DNA from: Roseitalea sp.
GTDB taxonomy: Bacteria; Pseudomonadota; Alphaproteobacteria; Rhizobiales; Rhizobiaceae
Reading direction: 5' to 3'
NCBI GenBank assembly: GCA_017642895.1
Contig: JAEPON010000004.1
Span: 186,001-250,000 of the forward strand
DNA: 64,000 nucleotides
Part shown: positions 51,308-60,790 of the stretch, piece by piece
How the letters are laid out: the number at the start of each line of letters is the position of its first letter
Numbering within the stretch: position 1 is the first letter of the stretch
Position numbers and translations under genes: made by a program
Notes under the pieces: generated by a model
What the model saw: only the letters and a program-made list of their open reading frames with translations
Databases searched by the model: none
Told to the model about the DNA's origin: nothing

Positions 51308-53209
51308 ATGACGTGGCACTATCTATCTCGTACGGTTTCGGCCGTTGCGATCACGGCCGCTTTGGCCGGCATGGCCCATGCCGACTACAGCCAGGCGCCC
51401 GGTCTGGAGGAACAGGTATCGTCCGGCAGCTTGCCGGCCCTGGAAGAACGGCTGCCGGCGACACCGCTGGTGGTGGAAGCCGTCGATGCGGTGGGCACCT
51501 ATGGCGGGACATGGCGAACGGCGATGTCGAGCCGGACCGACAGTTGGTTCTACAGGACAGTCAATTACGACCATCTGGTGATGTGGAACCAGGATTGGAC
51601 CGGTGTTGTGCCGAACGTCGCCGAAAGCGTTGAAGCGAACGAGGATGCGACCGTGTTCACGTTCACGCTGCGCGAGGGCCACAAATGGTCGGACGGCACG
51701 CCGTTCACAAGTGCCGACGCCGTTTTCGCCATGGAGATGCTGAAAGACACCAATCTGGGCATTCCGGCGCGGGCCTGGCGCAACGCTGCCGGCTGGGCGG
51801 ATGTCGAGGCGATCGACGATCGCACATTCACCGTCACGTTCGGCGAGCCTTACGGCACGTTCCTTCAGGATGTCAGCCGCATCTCGTCATCGGAGATGGG
51901 CGGCGGCATGGTCAAGTTGCCCAAGCACTTCATGTCGCAGTTCCATCCCGACTACAACGAGAACGCCGAGCAGCTTGCGAGCGATGCCGGCTTTGACAGT
52001 TGGGCCGATCATTTCAACGCCAAATGGGCGGTGTCGCAATCGCCTGAAAAGCCGACGCTCTCGGCCTGGATCGTGACCGAGCCGTTCGGCGAGGGCAGCC
52101 AGGTGCGTGCCGTGCGCAACCCCTATTATTTCAAGGTCGACACGGACGGCAACCAGCTCCCCTACATCGACGAGGTTCTCTTCAATGTCTATCAGGACAA
52201 TGAGGTGATGTTGCTTCAGGCGCTCGCCGGCGAGATGGATTTCCATGGCCGGCACATCAACACCGTCGTCAACCGCCCGGTGCTCGCCGATGTCGCCGAA
52301 GACATCGACATGGAGTTCCTCCGGCTGATCGCTTCGAGCGCCAATGAGGGGGCGATCTATTTCAACCAGACGTTCGACGGCCCGATGGCCGAGGCGCTGT
52401 CCAACCGCGATTTCCGCGCCGGCCTCAGCCATGCCCTTGATCGCGAGGCGATCTGCGACACTGTTTTCGTCGGTGCAGCCGTGCCGCGCCAGATCGCGGT
52501 CAGCCCTGAGTTCGATCCGCTCTACAATGAGCAACTGGCCAATCAGCATCTGGAGTTCGATGTCGATCTGGCCAATGAACTGCTGGACAAGGCCGGCTTT
52601 TCGGAGCGGGATGGCGACGGCTTCCGGCTGTTGTCCAATGGCGACCGCGTGCGCCTGATCGTGCAGGTGCGCACAGACAAGCAGGACATGATCGATATCG
52701 CCGATCTGGCCTCGCGCTACTGGAAAGAGGTCGGGGTCGACGTGCAGCTCGATGTCGTCGAGCGGTCGCTGTCCGACCAGCGCCGCGACGCCAACCAGCA
52801 CATGTTGCTGATGGAGGACCACTCGTCGGGCCTTGCCGATGCCATTCTGGCCGCATCGCCATATCTGCCGGTCGATGATGATCAGGGCTTCGGCATTCCA
52901 TGGTTTTACTGGTATGCGGGCATGGACAACGCCCAGGAGCCGCCCGAGCAGGTCAAGCGCCAGATCGCGCTTTACCGCGAGATGGGAACCAGGACCGAGC
53001 CGGCCGAGCAGTTCGAGGTGTTTGCCGAGATCTTGCAGATCACCGCGGACAATTTCTTTGCACTGGGCACCTGTTCGGAAGAAGTGCAATATTCGTTCAA
53101 GCTCGATCACATGCGCAATGTGCCGTCGGTGCAGCATGGCAGCTTTGCGTTCGCGCCGCCCGGACCGTACCACCCGGCGCATTTCTGGATCGATGAGAGC
53201 ATGCGCTGA
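51308..53209 (+). CDS. ABC transporter substrate-binding protein, family 5 (peptide/oligosaccharide type)
   Basis: 633 residues from the ATG at 51308 (GGGAGGAG upstream). Sec signal about residues 1-25 (VSAVAITAALAGMAHA-DY). The family-5 pattern is LREGHKWSDGTPFTSADAVFAMEM, VRNPYYFKVDTDGNQLPYIDE, NRDFRAGLSHALDREAIC. Family-5 proteins bind peptides, but many in sugar operons bind oligosaccharides. The enolase-superfamily and GH42 genes downstream favour a glycoside or sugar acid here. Confidence 0.92.
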   Translation: MTWHYLSRTVSAVAITAALAGMAHADYSQAPGLEEQVSSGSLPALEERLPATPLVVEAVDAVGTYGGTWRTAMSSRTDSWFYRTVNYDHLVMWNQDWTGVVPNVAESVEANEDATVFTFTLREGHKWSDGTPFTSADAVFAMEMLKDTNLGIPARAWRNAAGWADVEAIDDRTFTVTFGEPYGTFLQDVSRISSSEMGGGMVKLPKHFMSQFHPDYNENAEQLASDAGFDSWADHFNAKWAVSQSPEKPTLSAWIVTEPFGEGSQVRAVRNPYYFKVDTDGNQLPYIDEVLFNVYQDNEVMLLQALAGEMDFHGRHINTVVNRPVLADVAEDIDMEFLRLIASSANEGAIYFNQTFDGPMAEALSNRDFRAGLSHALDREAICDTVFVGAAVPRQIAVSPEFDPLYNEQLANQHLEFDVDLANELLDKAGFSERDGDGFRLLSNGDRVRLIVQVRTDKQDMIDIADLASRYWKEVGVDVQLDVVERSLSDQRRDANQHMLLMEDHSSGLADAILAASPYLPVDDDQGFGIPWFYWYAGMDNAQEPPEQVKRQIALYREMGTRTEPAEQFEVFAEILQITADNFFALGTCSEEVQYSFKLDHMRNVPSVQHGSFAFAPPGPYHPAHFWIDESMR

Positions 53210-53226
53210 GTGCGTGCACCTCCCGG

Positions 53227-53253
53227 CCGGGTCCCGCCTTGCGCGGGGCCCGG
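53227..53253 (+). promoter_or_regulatory. Strong stem-loop between binding-protein and permease genes
   Basis: CCGGGTCCCGC-CTTGC-GCGGGGCCCGG forms an 11-bp stem with one G-T pair and a 5-base loop, in the 86-base gap after the binding protein. No T-run follows, so it is a probable mRNA-stability element like those after the other binding-protein genes here. Confidence 0.6.
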
Positions 53254-53295
53254 TTCACTCTGGCCTGAGAACGACCATCGCACGGAGTTCGTCGC

Positions 53296-54285
53296 GTGCT
53301 GCAATATATTGTCCGCCGCATTTTGTTGATGATCCCGACGCTGCTGCTGATCAGCTTCGTGACCTTCGTCGTCGTCCAGTTGCCGCCCGGCGATTATCTG
53401 AACGCTTATGTCGCGGCCCTGACGCAGGAGGGCGGCGAGACGGTCGATCGCGAGCAGATCGAGATGCTGCGTCAGCGCTACGGGCTGGATGAGCCGTTTC
53501 TGGTCCAATACTGGTACTGGATCTCCAATATTGTTTTCGAGGGCGATTTCGGCCGTTCGTTCCAGTGGAACCAGCCGGTCAGCGATCTCTTGTGGGGCCG
53601 GATCGGGCTGACATTCGCCGTGTCGCTTGCATCGCTCTTGTTCGTCTACGTCGTGGCGTTTCCGATCGGCGTCTATTCGGCGATCCGCAAATATTCGCTC
53701 GGCGACTATGTGTTCACGTTTCTTGGCTTCATTGGCCTGGCGGTTCCGAACTTCCTTCTGGCGCTGGTGCTGATGGTTGTCTCGCTGCAGGTGTTCGGGG
53801 TCACGCCGGGCGGCCTGTTCAGCCCCGACTATGCCAGCGCGCCCTGGAGTTGGGGCAAGTTCGTCGATTTTCTGGCCCACCTATGGGTGCCGATGATCAT
53901 CATCGGCACGGCATCGACCGCCGCCCTGATCCGCGTCATGCGGGCCAACCTGCTGGACGAGCTCAACAAGCCCTATGTCGAGACGGCGCGCGCCAAGGGC
54001 CAGTCCGAGGCCGTGCTGATCATGCGCTACCCCGTCCGCATCGCGCTGAACCCGTTCGTCAGCCGGTTGGGTTGGGAGCTTCCGGCGCTGGTCTCGGGCG
54101 CGGCGATCACATCGATCGTTCTCAACCTGCCAACGGCGGGTCCGGTGCTGCTGACCGCGCTTCAAAGCCAGGACATGTATCTGGCGGGCAGCTTCATCCT
54201 CATCCTGTCGACGCTGACCGTGATCGGCACGCTCGTTTCCGACATTCTTCTGGCGTGGCTCGATCCGCGCATCCGCTATTCGTGA
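53296..54285 (+). CDS. ABC transporter permease (DppB type)
   Basis: 329 residues from a GTG at 53296. The DppB N-terminus MLQYIVRRILLMIPTLLLIS, a long periplasmic loop, and the conserved ARAKGQSEAVLIMRYPVRIALNP cytoplasmic loop are present. It forms the channel with the following permease 9 bases downstream. Confidence 0.93.
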   Translation: MLQYIVRRILLMIPTLLLISFVTFVVVQLPPGDYLNAYVAALTQEGGETVDREQIEMLRQRYGLDEPFLVQYWYWISNIVFEGDFGRSFQWNQPVSDLLWGRIGLTFAVSLASLLFVYVVAFPIGVYSAIRKYSLGDYVFTFLGFIGLAVPNFLLALVLMVVSLQVFGVTPGGLFSPDYASAPWSWGKFVDFLAHLWVPMIIIGTASTAALIRVMRANLLDELNKPYVETARAKGQSEAVLIMRYPVRIALNPFVSRLGWELPALVSGAAITSIVLNLPTAGPVLLTALQSQDMYLAGSFILILSTLTVIGTLVSDILLAWLDPRIRYS

Positions 54286-54294
54286 GGCCGCACC

Positions 54295-55461
54295 ATGAGC
54301 GCGATGACAGATCCTCCAACGGGTGCGGCGGCCTTGCCGGACGATGTCGTATCGATCGCCGATGCGCGGGGCGCCGAAGTTGCCGGCCAGTGGCGGCTGA
54401 TGTGGTGGAAATTCCGGCAACACAAGCTGGCCATGGCGTCGGGCATCGTAGTGCTGTTGCTCTATCTGGTGGCGATCTTTGCCGAGTTTCTGGCGCCGGT
54501 TGACCCCAACGCCTTCAACCCGCGTTACACCTATGCGCCGCCGCAGGACCTGCGCATGAGCTTCGTCGATGAAAGCGGCGACCGCCACTGGGGCCTGCAC
54601 GTCAACGGTTACCGATCCGAGATCGACCGCGAAACGTTCCGCAGGACTTTCGTGCTCGACGATGACGACCGAATTGCCGTGGGCTTTTTCGTGCGCAGCG
54701 ACCCCTATCTGCTCGCCGGTTTCATACCGGCCAGCGTCAAGCTGGTCGGTCCGAAAGAGGCAGGCCAGCCCTTTTATGTACTGGGCGCCGACAGGCTCGG
54801 CCGGGACATGCTCAGCCGGGTGATCCATGGCGCGCGCGTGTCGCTGTCGATCGGCCTTGTCGGCGTGTTCCTGTCGCTGTTTCTGGGCGTCGTTCTGGGC
54901 GGCATATCGGGCTATTATGGCGGCTGGATCGACACGGTGATCCAGCGTCTGATCGAGTTTATCCGCTCCATCCCGACCATTCCGCTGTGGATGGGCCTTG
55001 CCGCCGCGATCCCGCTGACCCTCCACCCGCTGATGGTCTATCTGATCATCACGGCGATCGTCAGCCTTGTGGGCTGGACGGATCTCGGACGCGAGGTTCG
55101 CGGGCGATTCCTGTCGATCAAGGACGAGGATTTCGTCGCCGCGGCCCGGCTCGATGGCGCCAGCGAAGGGCGCATCATCCTGCGGCACATGACGCCGAGC
55201 TTTCTCAGCCACATCATCGCCACCGTGACGCTGGCGATCCCGACGATGATCCTGGCCGAAACGGCGTTGAGCTTCCTTGGCATCGGCCTGCGGCCGCCTG
55301 TCGTCTCGTGGGGCGTCCTGCTGCAGGAGGCGCAGAACGTCCGCAGCGTGGTGACGGCCCCGTGGCTGATGTGGCCTGGCGCCGCCGTTGTGATCGCGGT
55401 TTTGTCCTTCAACTTCCTGGGCGACGGGTTGCGCGATGCCGCTGATCCCTATGCGACGTGA
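54295..55461 (+). CDS. ABC transporter permease (DppC type)
   Basis: 388 residues, longer than the usual 280-300 because of a large loop (about residues 75-160) between helices 1 and 2, as seen in some oligosaccharide systems. The DppC core is intact: GADRLGRDMLSRVIHGARVSL and AARLDGASEGRIILRHMTPS, then ETALSFLGIGLRPPVVSWG. Confidence 0.92.
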   Translation: MSAMTDPPTGAAALPDDVVSIADARGAEVAGQWRLMWWKFRQHKLAMASGIVVLLLYLVAIFAEFLAPVDPNAFNPRYTYAPPQDLRMSFVDESGDRHWGLHVNGYRSEIDRETFRRTFVLDDDDRIAVGFFVRSDPYLLAGFIPASVKLVGPKEAGQPFYVLGADRLGRDMLSRVIHGARVSLSIGLVGVFLSLFLGVVLGGISGYYGGWIDTVIQRLIEFIRSIPTIPLWMGLAAAIPLTLHPLMVYLIITAIVSLVGWTDLGREVRGRFLSIKDEDFVAAARLDGASEGRIILRHMTPSFLSHIIATVTLAIPTMILAETALSFLGIGLRPPVVSWGVLLQEAQNVRSVVTAPWLMWPGAAVVIAVLSFNFLGDGLRDAADPYAT

Positions 55462-55462
55462 G

Positions 55463-57259
55463 ATGGATGCGATGAGCCAGACCGTTTCCGCTGCCCCCAA
55501 CATCGTGCCCATGCGGGCGCCTGTCGACGCCGACACGGTGTTGACGGTGCGCCATCTGAAGACCGAGTTCACATTGCGCACGGGCGTGCTCAAAGCGGTC
55601 GATGATGTCAGCTTTGATCTTCGCCGCGGCAAGACGCTGTGCATCGTCGGCGAGAGCGGGTCTGGCAAGTCGGTTACCGCGCGCTCCATCCTGCGGATCG
55701 TCCCTGAGCCGGGAAAGATGACCGGCGGGGAGGTGATCCTGCACCGGCCGGACGGCGATGTGCGCATCCATGAACTCGATCCCAGATCGTCGGCGATCCG
55801 TGCCATTCGCGGCGCCGATATCTCCATGATCTTCCAGGAGCCGATGAGTTCGTTGTCGCCGGTTCACACGATCGGGTTTCAGATCGAGGAAAGCCTGATC
55901 CTGCACACCGATCTCGACAAATCGGCGCGCCGCAAGAGGATCATCGAACTGCTTGAGCGCGTCGAGATTCCCGATCCGGAGCAGACGATCGACCGCTATC
56001 CGTTCGAATATTCCGGCGGCATGCGCCAGCGGGCGATGATCGCCATGGCTTTGGCCTGCAATCCCAAGGTCCTGATTGCCGACGAGCCGACGACGGCGCT
56101 CGATGTCACCACCCAGGCCGAAATCCTCGATCTGATCCAAGAGTTGCAGGACGAGTTCGGCATGGCGGTGATGTTCATCACGCACGATATGGGCGTGGTC
56201 GCCGAAATCGCCGATGAGGTGGCCGTCATGCATCAGGGCCGGCACGTCGAAAGCGGCAGCGTCGAGGATATTTTCCACGCGCCGCGCGAGGACTACACCA
56301 AGATGCTCATAGGCTCGGCCGTCCGGCTGGAGCAGCCTTCGCCGATCAAGTTGCGGATGCAGGCCGAGCGTGAAAAGCAGCCCGAAGGCCAGCCAATCCT
56401 GTCCGTGCGTGCGATGAACAAGGTGTTCGGAGCGACCGGAACCGTGTTTGGCAGGAAGGGGCAGGGCGTGCATGCGGTCCGCGATGTCTCGATCGATCTG
56501 ATGCAGGGGGAAACGCTCGGGATCGTTGGCGAATCCGGGTCGGGCAAGACAACGCTGGGGCGCTGCCTGATGCGGATGCACGAGCCGACGAGCGGTGAGG
56601 TCCTTTACCGCGGACGCGACGGCGAAGTTGACGTGATGAGCCTGGATCGGCGCAGCCTCAAGGATCTTTATGCCGACATGCGCATGATCTTCCAGGACCC
56701 CTATGCGTCGCTCAATCCACGCATGACGGTGCAGCAGATCATCGCCGAGCCTCTGCGCAACCGGCAGGGCCATGGCAATGCGGCGGCCATTCGCGATCGC
56801 GTGGCCGACCTTCTGGTGCGTGTCGGGCTCAAGCCCGAGCATATGGAGCGCTATCCGCATGCCTTTTCCGGCGGCCAGAGACAGCGCATCGGCATAGCCC
56901 GCGCGCTTGCGCCCAATCCGAAGATCATCGTCGCCGACGAGGCGACATCCGCGCTGGATGTGTCCCTGCGGTCGCAAATCCTCGACCTGCTGCTCGAGTT
57001 TCAGGAACAGCTCGATCTGAGCTTCATCTTCATCAGCCACGACATTTCGACAGTGCGCTATTTCTGCGATCGCGTCGCGGTCATGTATCGCGGCGAAATC
57101 GTCGAACTGGGCGCCGCGCGGGCGGTCTGCGACACGCCCAGCCATGCCTATACCAAAGCCCTGCTCAGCGCGGTGCCCCGGCCCGATCCGACCCAGCGCG
57201 GCATCCACAAGCGCCATCGCTACGTGGCAAGCGCCAGTGATGAAAGGGCGTCGCAATGA
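55463..57259 (+). CDS. ABC transporter ATP-binding protein, fused DppD-DppF type
   Basis: 598 residues from the ATG at 55463, directly after the permease stop; starts at 55436 and 55472 are alternatives. Two complete ATPase domains are joined: first with [24 protein letters not shown] and [10 protein letters not shown]; second with [24 protein letters not shown] and [10 protein letters not shown]. The fusion replaces two separate genes. The next gene starts 4 bases before its stop. Confidence 0.93.
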   Translation: MDAMSQTVSAAPNIVPMRAPVDADTVLTVRHLKTEFTLRTGVLKAVDDVSFDLRRGKTLCIVGESGSGKSVTARSILRIVPEPGKMTGGEVILHRPDGDVRIHELDPRSSAIRAIRGADISMIFQEPMSSLSPVHTIGFQIEESLILHTDLDKSARRKRIIELLERVEIPDPEQTIDRYPFEYSGGMRQRAMIAMALACNPKVLIADEPTTALDVTTQAEILDLIQELQDEFGMAVMFITHDMGVVAEIADEVAVMHQGRHVESGSVEDIFHAPREDYTKMLIGSAVRLEQPSPIKLRMQAEREKQPEGQPILSVRAMNKVFGATGTVFGRKGQGVHAVRDVSIDLMQGETLGIVGESGSGKTTLGRCLMRMHEPTSGEVLYRGRDGEVDVMSLDRRSLKDLYADMRMIFQDPYASLNPRMTVQQIIAEPLRNRQGHGNAAAIRDRVADLLVRVGLKPEHMERYPHAFSGGQRQRIGIARALAPNPKIIVADEATSALDVSLRSQILDLLLEFQEQLDLSFIFISHDISTVRYFCDRVAVMYRGEIVELGAARAVCDTPSHAYTKALLSAVPRPDPTQRGIHKRHRYVASASDERASQ

Positions 57260-58350
57260 GCAAGTGGGCCTGGTCTCAGCCCGCCGACAACGGCGCCTTC
57301 TCTCTGGGCCTTGTGGGCGACACCAATGTTCAGGGCCGCGATGACCCGGCCAGCGCGTTCGTCAATGTGATGGACACGCTGCACGATATAGATGTGCTCA
57401 TGGGCCATCTTGAATGCCCGTTATCCAAGCCCAGCGATGATCCGCTGTCGCCGGACATATCGTTCAAGGACCGTTGGCGGCATTCGGATCCGGCAATGGT
57501 TGAAGGGTTTGCCGCGGCCGGTTTCAGGGCGATGACGATCGCGTCCAATGTCGCCTATCCGCCTTCGGTCGTGGTCGAGACGACCCGCCATCTCGATCGG
57601 GCCGGCATTGCCCATGCCGGTGGCGGACGCGACATCGCCGAAGCGCGTGCGCCGGCTATCATCGAGCATGATGGCACGCGCATTGCGCTGCTGTCCTACA
57701 CGTCGGTCTTCTGGCCGATCGAGCAGCCTGCGACCGAGCGCAGCGCAGGCGTCGCGACGATCAAGGCGCACACCGCCTATCAGCCCGGGCGTCGCGCGCT
57801 GGAAATGCCGGGTGCGGCGCCGGAGATCCACACATGGGCCGACCGCGATGAGCTCGCCGCCATGATCAATGATGTCCGACAGGCCAAAGCGCGGGCCGAT
57901 ATCGTCATTGTCGGCTGCCATTGGGGCGTGTCGAGCCAGGAGGCGTTCGTCGCCTATCAGCGCGAGATCGGGCACGCGGCCATCAAGGCGGGCGCAAGCC
58001 TCGTCTTCGGTGCCCATCCGCACAGGATTTCCGGCATCGAGATCTACAAGCAGGCCCCGATCTTCTATTCGCTTGGCAATTTCGCGTTCGACTGGGAAAA
58101 GATGGCCGACCGCAATCTGGATGGCCTGCTGGTCCGGTGCCTCGTCAGGGGCAGGGGGTTTGCCGGCATCGGGTTCGTGCCGGTTCGCCGCGATGCGAAC
58201 AATGACATCGCCATTGTCGATCCGCGGTCGCCGGACGGACGGGCGATCGTCGACCGGATCGCCGAACTCTCGATCGGGTTGGGAAGCAGGCTTGAAACCC
58301 GCGAAGCCGAAGTGCTGCTTGATCTTGACGACAAGGCGGCGGCGGCATGA
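57256..58350 (+). CDS. CapA-like metallophosphatase-fold protein
   Basis: 364 residues of the PGA_cap family: LGLVGDTNVQGRDD near residue 20, DVLMGHLECPLS, TIASNVAYPPS, IVGCHWGVS and GAHPHRISGIEIYKQAPIFYSLGNFAFDW. These give the Asp/Asn/His metal-site residues of a calcineurin-like fold. CapA proteins are known from poly-gamma-glutamate capsule work, but here it has no signal or membrane anchor and is embedded in a sugar-acid operon, so a catabolic hydrolase role is more likely. The reaction is unknown. Confidence 0.85.
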   Translation: MSKWAWSQPADNGAFSLGLVGDTNVQGRDDPASAFVNVMDTLHDIDVLMGHLECPLSKPSDDPLSPDISFKDRWRHSDPAMVEGFAAAGFRAMTIASNVAYPPSVVVETTRHLDRAGIAHAGGGRDIAEARAPAIIEHDGTRIALLSYTSVFWPIEQPATERSAGVATIKAHTAYQPGRRALEMPGAAPEIHTWADRDELAAMINDVRQAKARADIVIVGCHWGVSSQEAFVAYQREIGHAAIKAGASLVFGAHPHRISGIEIYKQAPIFYSLGNFAFDWEKMADRNLDGLLVRCLVRGRGFAGIGFVPVRRDANNDIAIVDPRSPDGRAIVDRIAELSIGLGSRLETREAEVLLDLDDKAAAA

Positions 58351-59546
58351 GCCGGCACGAAACCCATATCGTGCCGGCGGCCGATGCGCAGGTGACCGAG
58401 ATCGCCATTTTCCACTGCGACATGAGCCGGTCGCTGGGATATCGCTGGAACCCCGTTCTCGTGCGGGTGCGTGCCGCCTGCGGTCAGACCGGCTGGGGCG
58501 AGGTGGGTCTTGCCTATGGCCATGGTGGCAGTGCCGCCATGGAGATGGTGAAGGACCTTGCTGAAACCTTCGTGCTCGGGCGGGACGCCCGGCATCCCGC
58601 CCGCATCTGGGACGAGGCCTATCGCCTTGGCTATTGGCTCAAGGGCGGCGGCCCGCTGGTCTATGGCGCCCTGTCCGGTCTCGACATTGCGCTATGGGAC
58701 CTCAAGGGCCGGATGCTGGACGCACCGGTGCATGAGCTTCTGGGTGGCGCCTGTCATGACGGCCTGCGGACCTATGCCAATGGTTGGTTCAAGGGCTGTG
58801 CGACGCCGGAGGAGTTTGCCGCAGCAGCGCGGCGCCCCGTGAACGAGGGGTTCTCGGCAATCAAGTTCGACCCGTTCAAGATCGCCGCCGACGGGACCAA
58901 GGACCGGCCACGCCCGCAACTCGATCGGGCGCGACTGAAGCTTGCCGTCGCGCGCATGGCGGCGGTTCGGCAAGCGGTCGGTGACGATGTCGAGATCATG
59001 ATCGATGTGCACGGCGCGCTCGGGCCGGCCTCGGCGGTCGCGGCCATCAACGCGTTCGCGCCCTATCGGCCGGCCTTCTTCGAGGAGGTCACCGACACCG
59101 CCTCTCCGGCGCAGATGCGCAAGGTTGCCGGCAAAACGAGCGTTCCGCTTGCCGCCGGCGAACGGCTCTATACCCGCTTCGGTTTCCAGCCCTTCGTCGA
59201 TGAGGGTCTTTTGGACATTGTTCAGCCCGATGTCGGCCTCGCTGGCGGCATCACCGAAACAAAGAAGATCGGCGATTATGCCGAGACCCACGGTATCGGC
59301 ATCCAGCCGCACAATTGCGCCGGGCCGCTGCTGACCGCGGCGACCGTTCAGGTCGCGCTGGCCATGGCCAATACGTGCTGGACCGAGATCTTTCCCTATC
59401 GCGACCGGCGTGCCTGTGCGCTCGTGACCGATCCGTTGGAAGAAACGATCGTCGATGGCCTTTTGCCGGTCCCGCGCGGTGCCGGCATCGGCGTCACGGT
59501 CGATGAAACCGAGGTGGAACGCCATGAATGTGCACGAGTCGGTTGA
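58347..59546 (+). CDS. Enolase superfamily dehydratase (galactonate/mandelate racemase-like), copy 1
   Basis: 399 residues. Metal ligands are Asp in IMIDVHGAL, Glu in FFEEVTD and Glu in AAGERLYTRFG; the catalytic His is in IQPHNCAGPL. AIKFDP stands where the second-strand KxK motif sits. This is the sugar-acid dehydratase subgroup (galactonate or related). It overlaps the CapA-like gene by 4 bases and the next enolase gene by 23 bases. Confidence 0.9.
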   Translation: MSRHETHIVPAADAQVTEIAIFHCDMSRSLGYRWNPVLVRVRAACGQTGWGEVGLAYGHGGSAAMEMVKDLAETFVLGRDARHPARIWDEAYRLGYWLKGGGPLVYGALSGLDIALWDLKGRMLDAPVHELLGGACHDGLRTYANGWFKGCATPEEFAAAARRPVNEGFSAIKFDPFKIAADGTKDRPRPQLDRARLKLAVARMAAVRQAVGDDVEIMIDVHGALGPASAVAAINAFAPYRPAFFEEVTDTASPAQMRKVAGKTSVPLAAGERLYTRFGFQPFVDEGLLDIVQPDVGLAGGITETKKIGDYAETHGIGIQPHNCAGPLLTAATVQVALAMANTCWTEIFPYRDRRACALVTDPLEETIVDGLLPVPRGAGIGVTVDETEVERHECARVG

Positions 59547-60735
59547 CGTTGCACCGATGAAGGTTGCGCGCGTCACGCCCTATCTGTCCGACCGCTACCT
59601 GTTCGTCGAGGTCGAGACCGAGGACGGCCTTGTCGGTGTGGGTGAATGCGGCGCCTGGGGCCAGCTTGAGGCGGCCCGAACGGCAGTCGAAAAGTTCGGT
59701 GACTATCTGGTCGGCGAGGACGCCGGCACGATCGAACTGCACTGGAACCGGATGCAGCGGTTCGGCTGGTTTCGGGGTGCTGTCGTCGGTGCGGCGATCT
59801 CGGGCATCGACATCGCGCTTTGGGACATCAAGGGACAGGCGCTCGGACAACCGGTGTATGCCCTTCTGGGTGGGCCGGCGCGAACCAGGGCGCGGGCCTA
59901 TTGCCACGTCAAGGCATCGAGCCAGGCCCAGATGGTGGAGAACTGCCTGCGCCGGAAGGAACAGGGCTTTACGGCAATCGGGCATCTGAACCCGTTTCTC
60001 GATGAGGACCGCACGATCGCCTATGGCAAAAGCCACGCCCGCAAGATCGGCGATGCGGTGGCCGTGATCGCCGATCTGCGTGACCGGCTGGGCAACGATG
60101 TTGATCTGTGTGTTGAAATCCACAGGCGGCTCACGTCCGCCGAGGCCATCACTTTCGCCCGCGAGATCGCGCCGTACCGCCCAATGTTCTATGAGGATCC
60201 GATTGCGCCGACGAGCGCGGACGCGATGGGCCGCGTCGCCGACAAGGTCGATATTCCGATCGCCACCGGCGAGCGCTTTTCGACGCTGAACGACTTCCAG
60301 ATGCACCTGTCGCGCGGGGCGCTGAGCTATGCGCGCATATCGGTGTGTCTGTGCGGCGGCATCACCGGCGCGCGCAAGATCGCAGCCTTGTGCGAGGCGT
60401 TCGATGTCGGTGTCATCCCGCACAATCCGCTGTCGCCGGTTTCGCTGGCCGCCTGTCTGCAGCTCGACGCGGCGATCCCGAATTTCGTCATCCAGGAGTT
60501 TCCGACCGTGGGTCTCGAATTCGAATCGGCCGAGGAAGACGGCGATGCGGCTGGCCAGTGGCTGCGCGGAGAGCAACTGGTCGATGAGATCCCGGAGGTG
60601 CGCGAGGGGTATGTCGACATTCCCACCCGCCCGGGCATCGGCATCGCACTTTCGAAGCGCGGGCGGGCCGCACCGGCGATTGCGCGCGGGGTTCGCATGC
60701 GGGCGCACAAGGACGGCTTCGTCGTCGATCAGTGA
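59524..60735 (+). CDS. Enolase superfamily protein, copy 2, with altered active site
   Basis: 403 residues from the ATG at 59524 (GAGGTGG upstream). The fold pattern is intact (GIDIALWDIKGQALGQPVYALLGG; FYEDPIAPTSADAMGRVA; ATGERFSTLNDF; VIPHNPLSPV). However, the first metal ligand is Glu in CVEIHRRLT instead of Asp, and the second-strand lysine motif is replaced by AIGHLNP. It resembles mannonate-dehydratase-like proteins with low or shifted activity. It may be a different dehydratase or an epimerase in the same pathway. Confidence 0.88.
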   Translation: MNVHESVDVAPMKVARVTPYLSDRYLFVEVETEDGLVGVGECGAWGQLEAARTAVEKFGDYLVGEDAGTIELHWNRMQRFGWFRGAVVGAAISGIDIALWDIKGQALGQPVYALLGGPARTRARAYCHVKASSQAQMVENCLRRKEQGFTAIGHLNPFLDEDRTIAYGKSHARKIGDAVAVIADLRDRLGNDVDLCVEIHRRLTSAEAITFAREIAPYRPMFYEDPIAPTSADAMGRVADKVDIPIATGERFSTLNDFQMHLSRGALSYARISVCLCGGITGARKIAALCEAFDVGVIPHNPLSPVSLAACLQLDAAIPNFVIQEFPTVGLEFESAEEDGDAAGQWLRGEQLVDEIPEVREGYVDIPTRPGIGIALSKRGRAAPAIARGVRMRAHKDGFVVDQ

Positions 60736-60744
60736 GAAAGGCAT

Positions 60745-60767
60745 GGCGGCGCGATTCCGGCGCCGCC
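60745..60767 (+). promoter_or_regulatory. Stem-loop before the aldo/keto reductase
   Basis: GGCGGCGC-GATTCCG-GCGCCGCC is a perfect 8-bp stem with a 7-base loop, in the 55-base gap after the second enolase gene. It ends 24 bases before the apparent start of the reductase and could influence its translation. Confidence 0.5.
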
Positions 60768-60790
60768 GGTAGTGGAAAGGGAGAAACGCC

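Noticed and set aside
55409..57256. 615-codon - strand ORF
   Set aside because: Fully antisense to the fused ABC ATPase gene, which has two intact nucleotide-binding domains.
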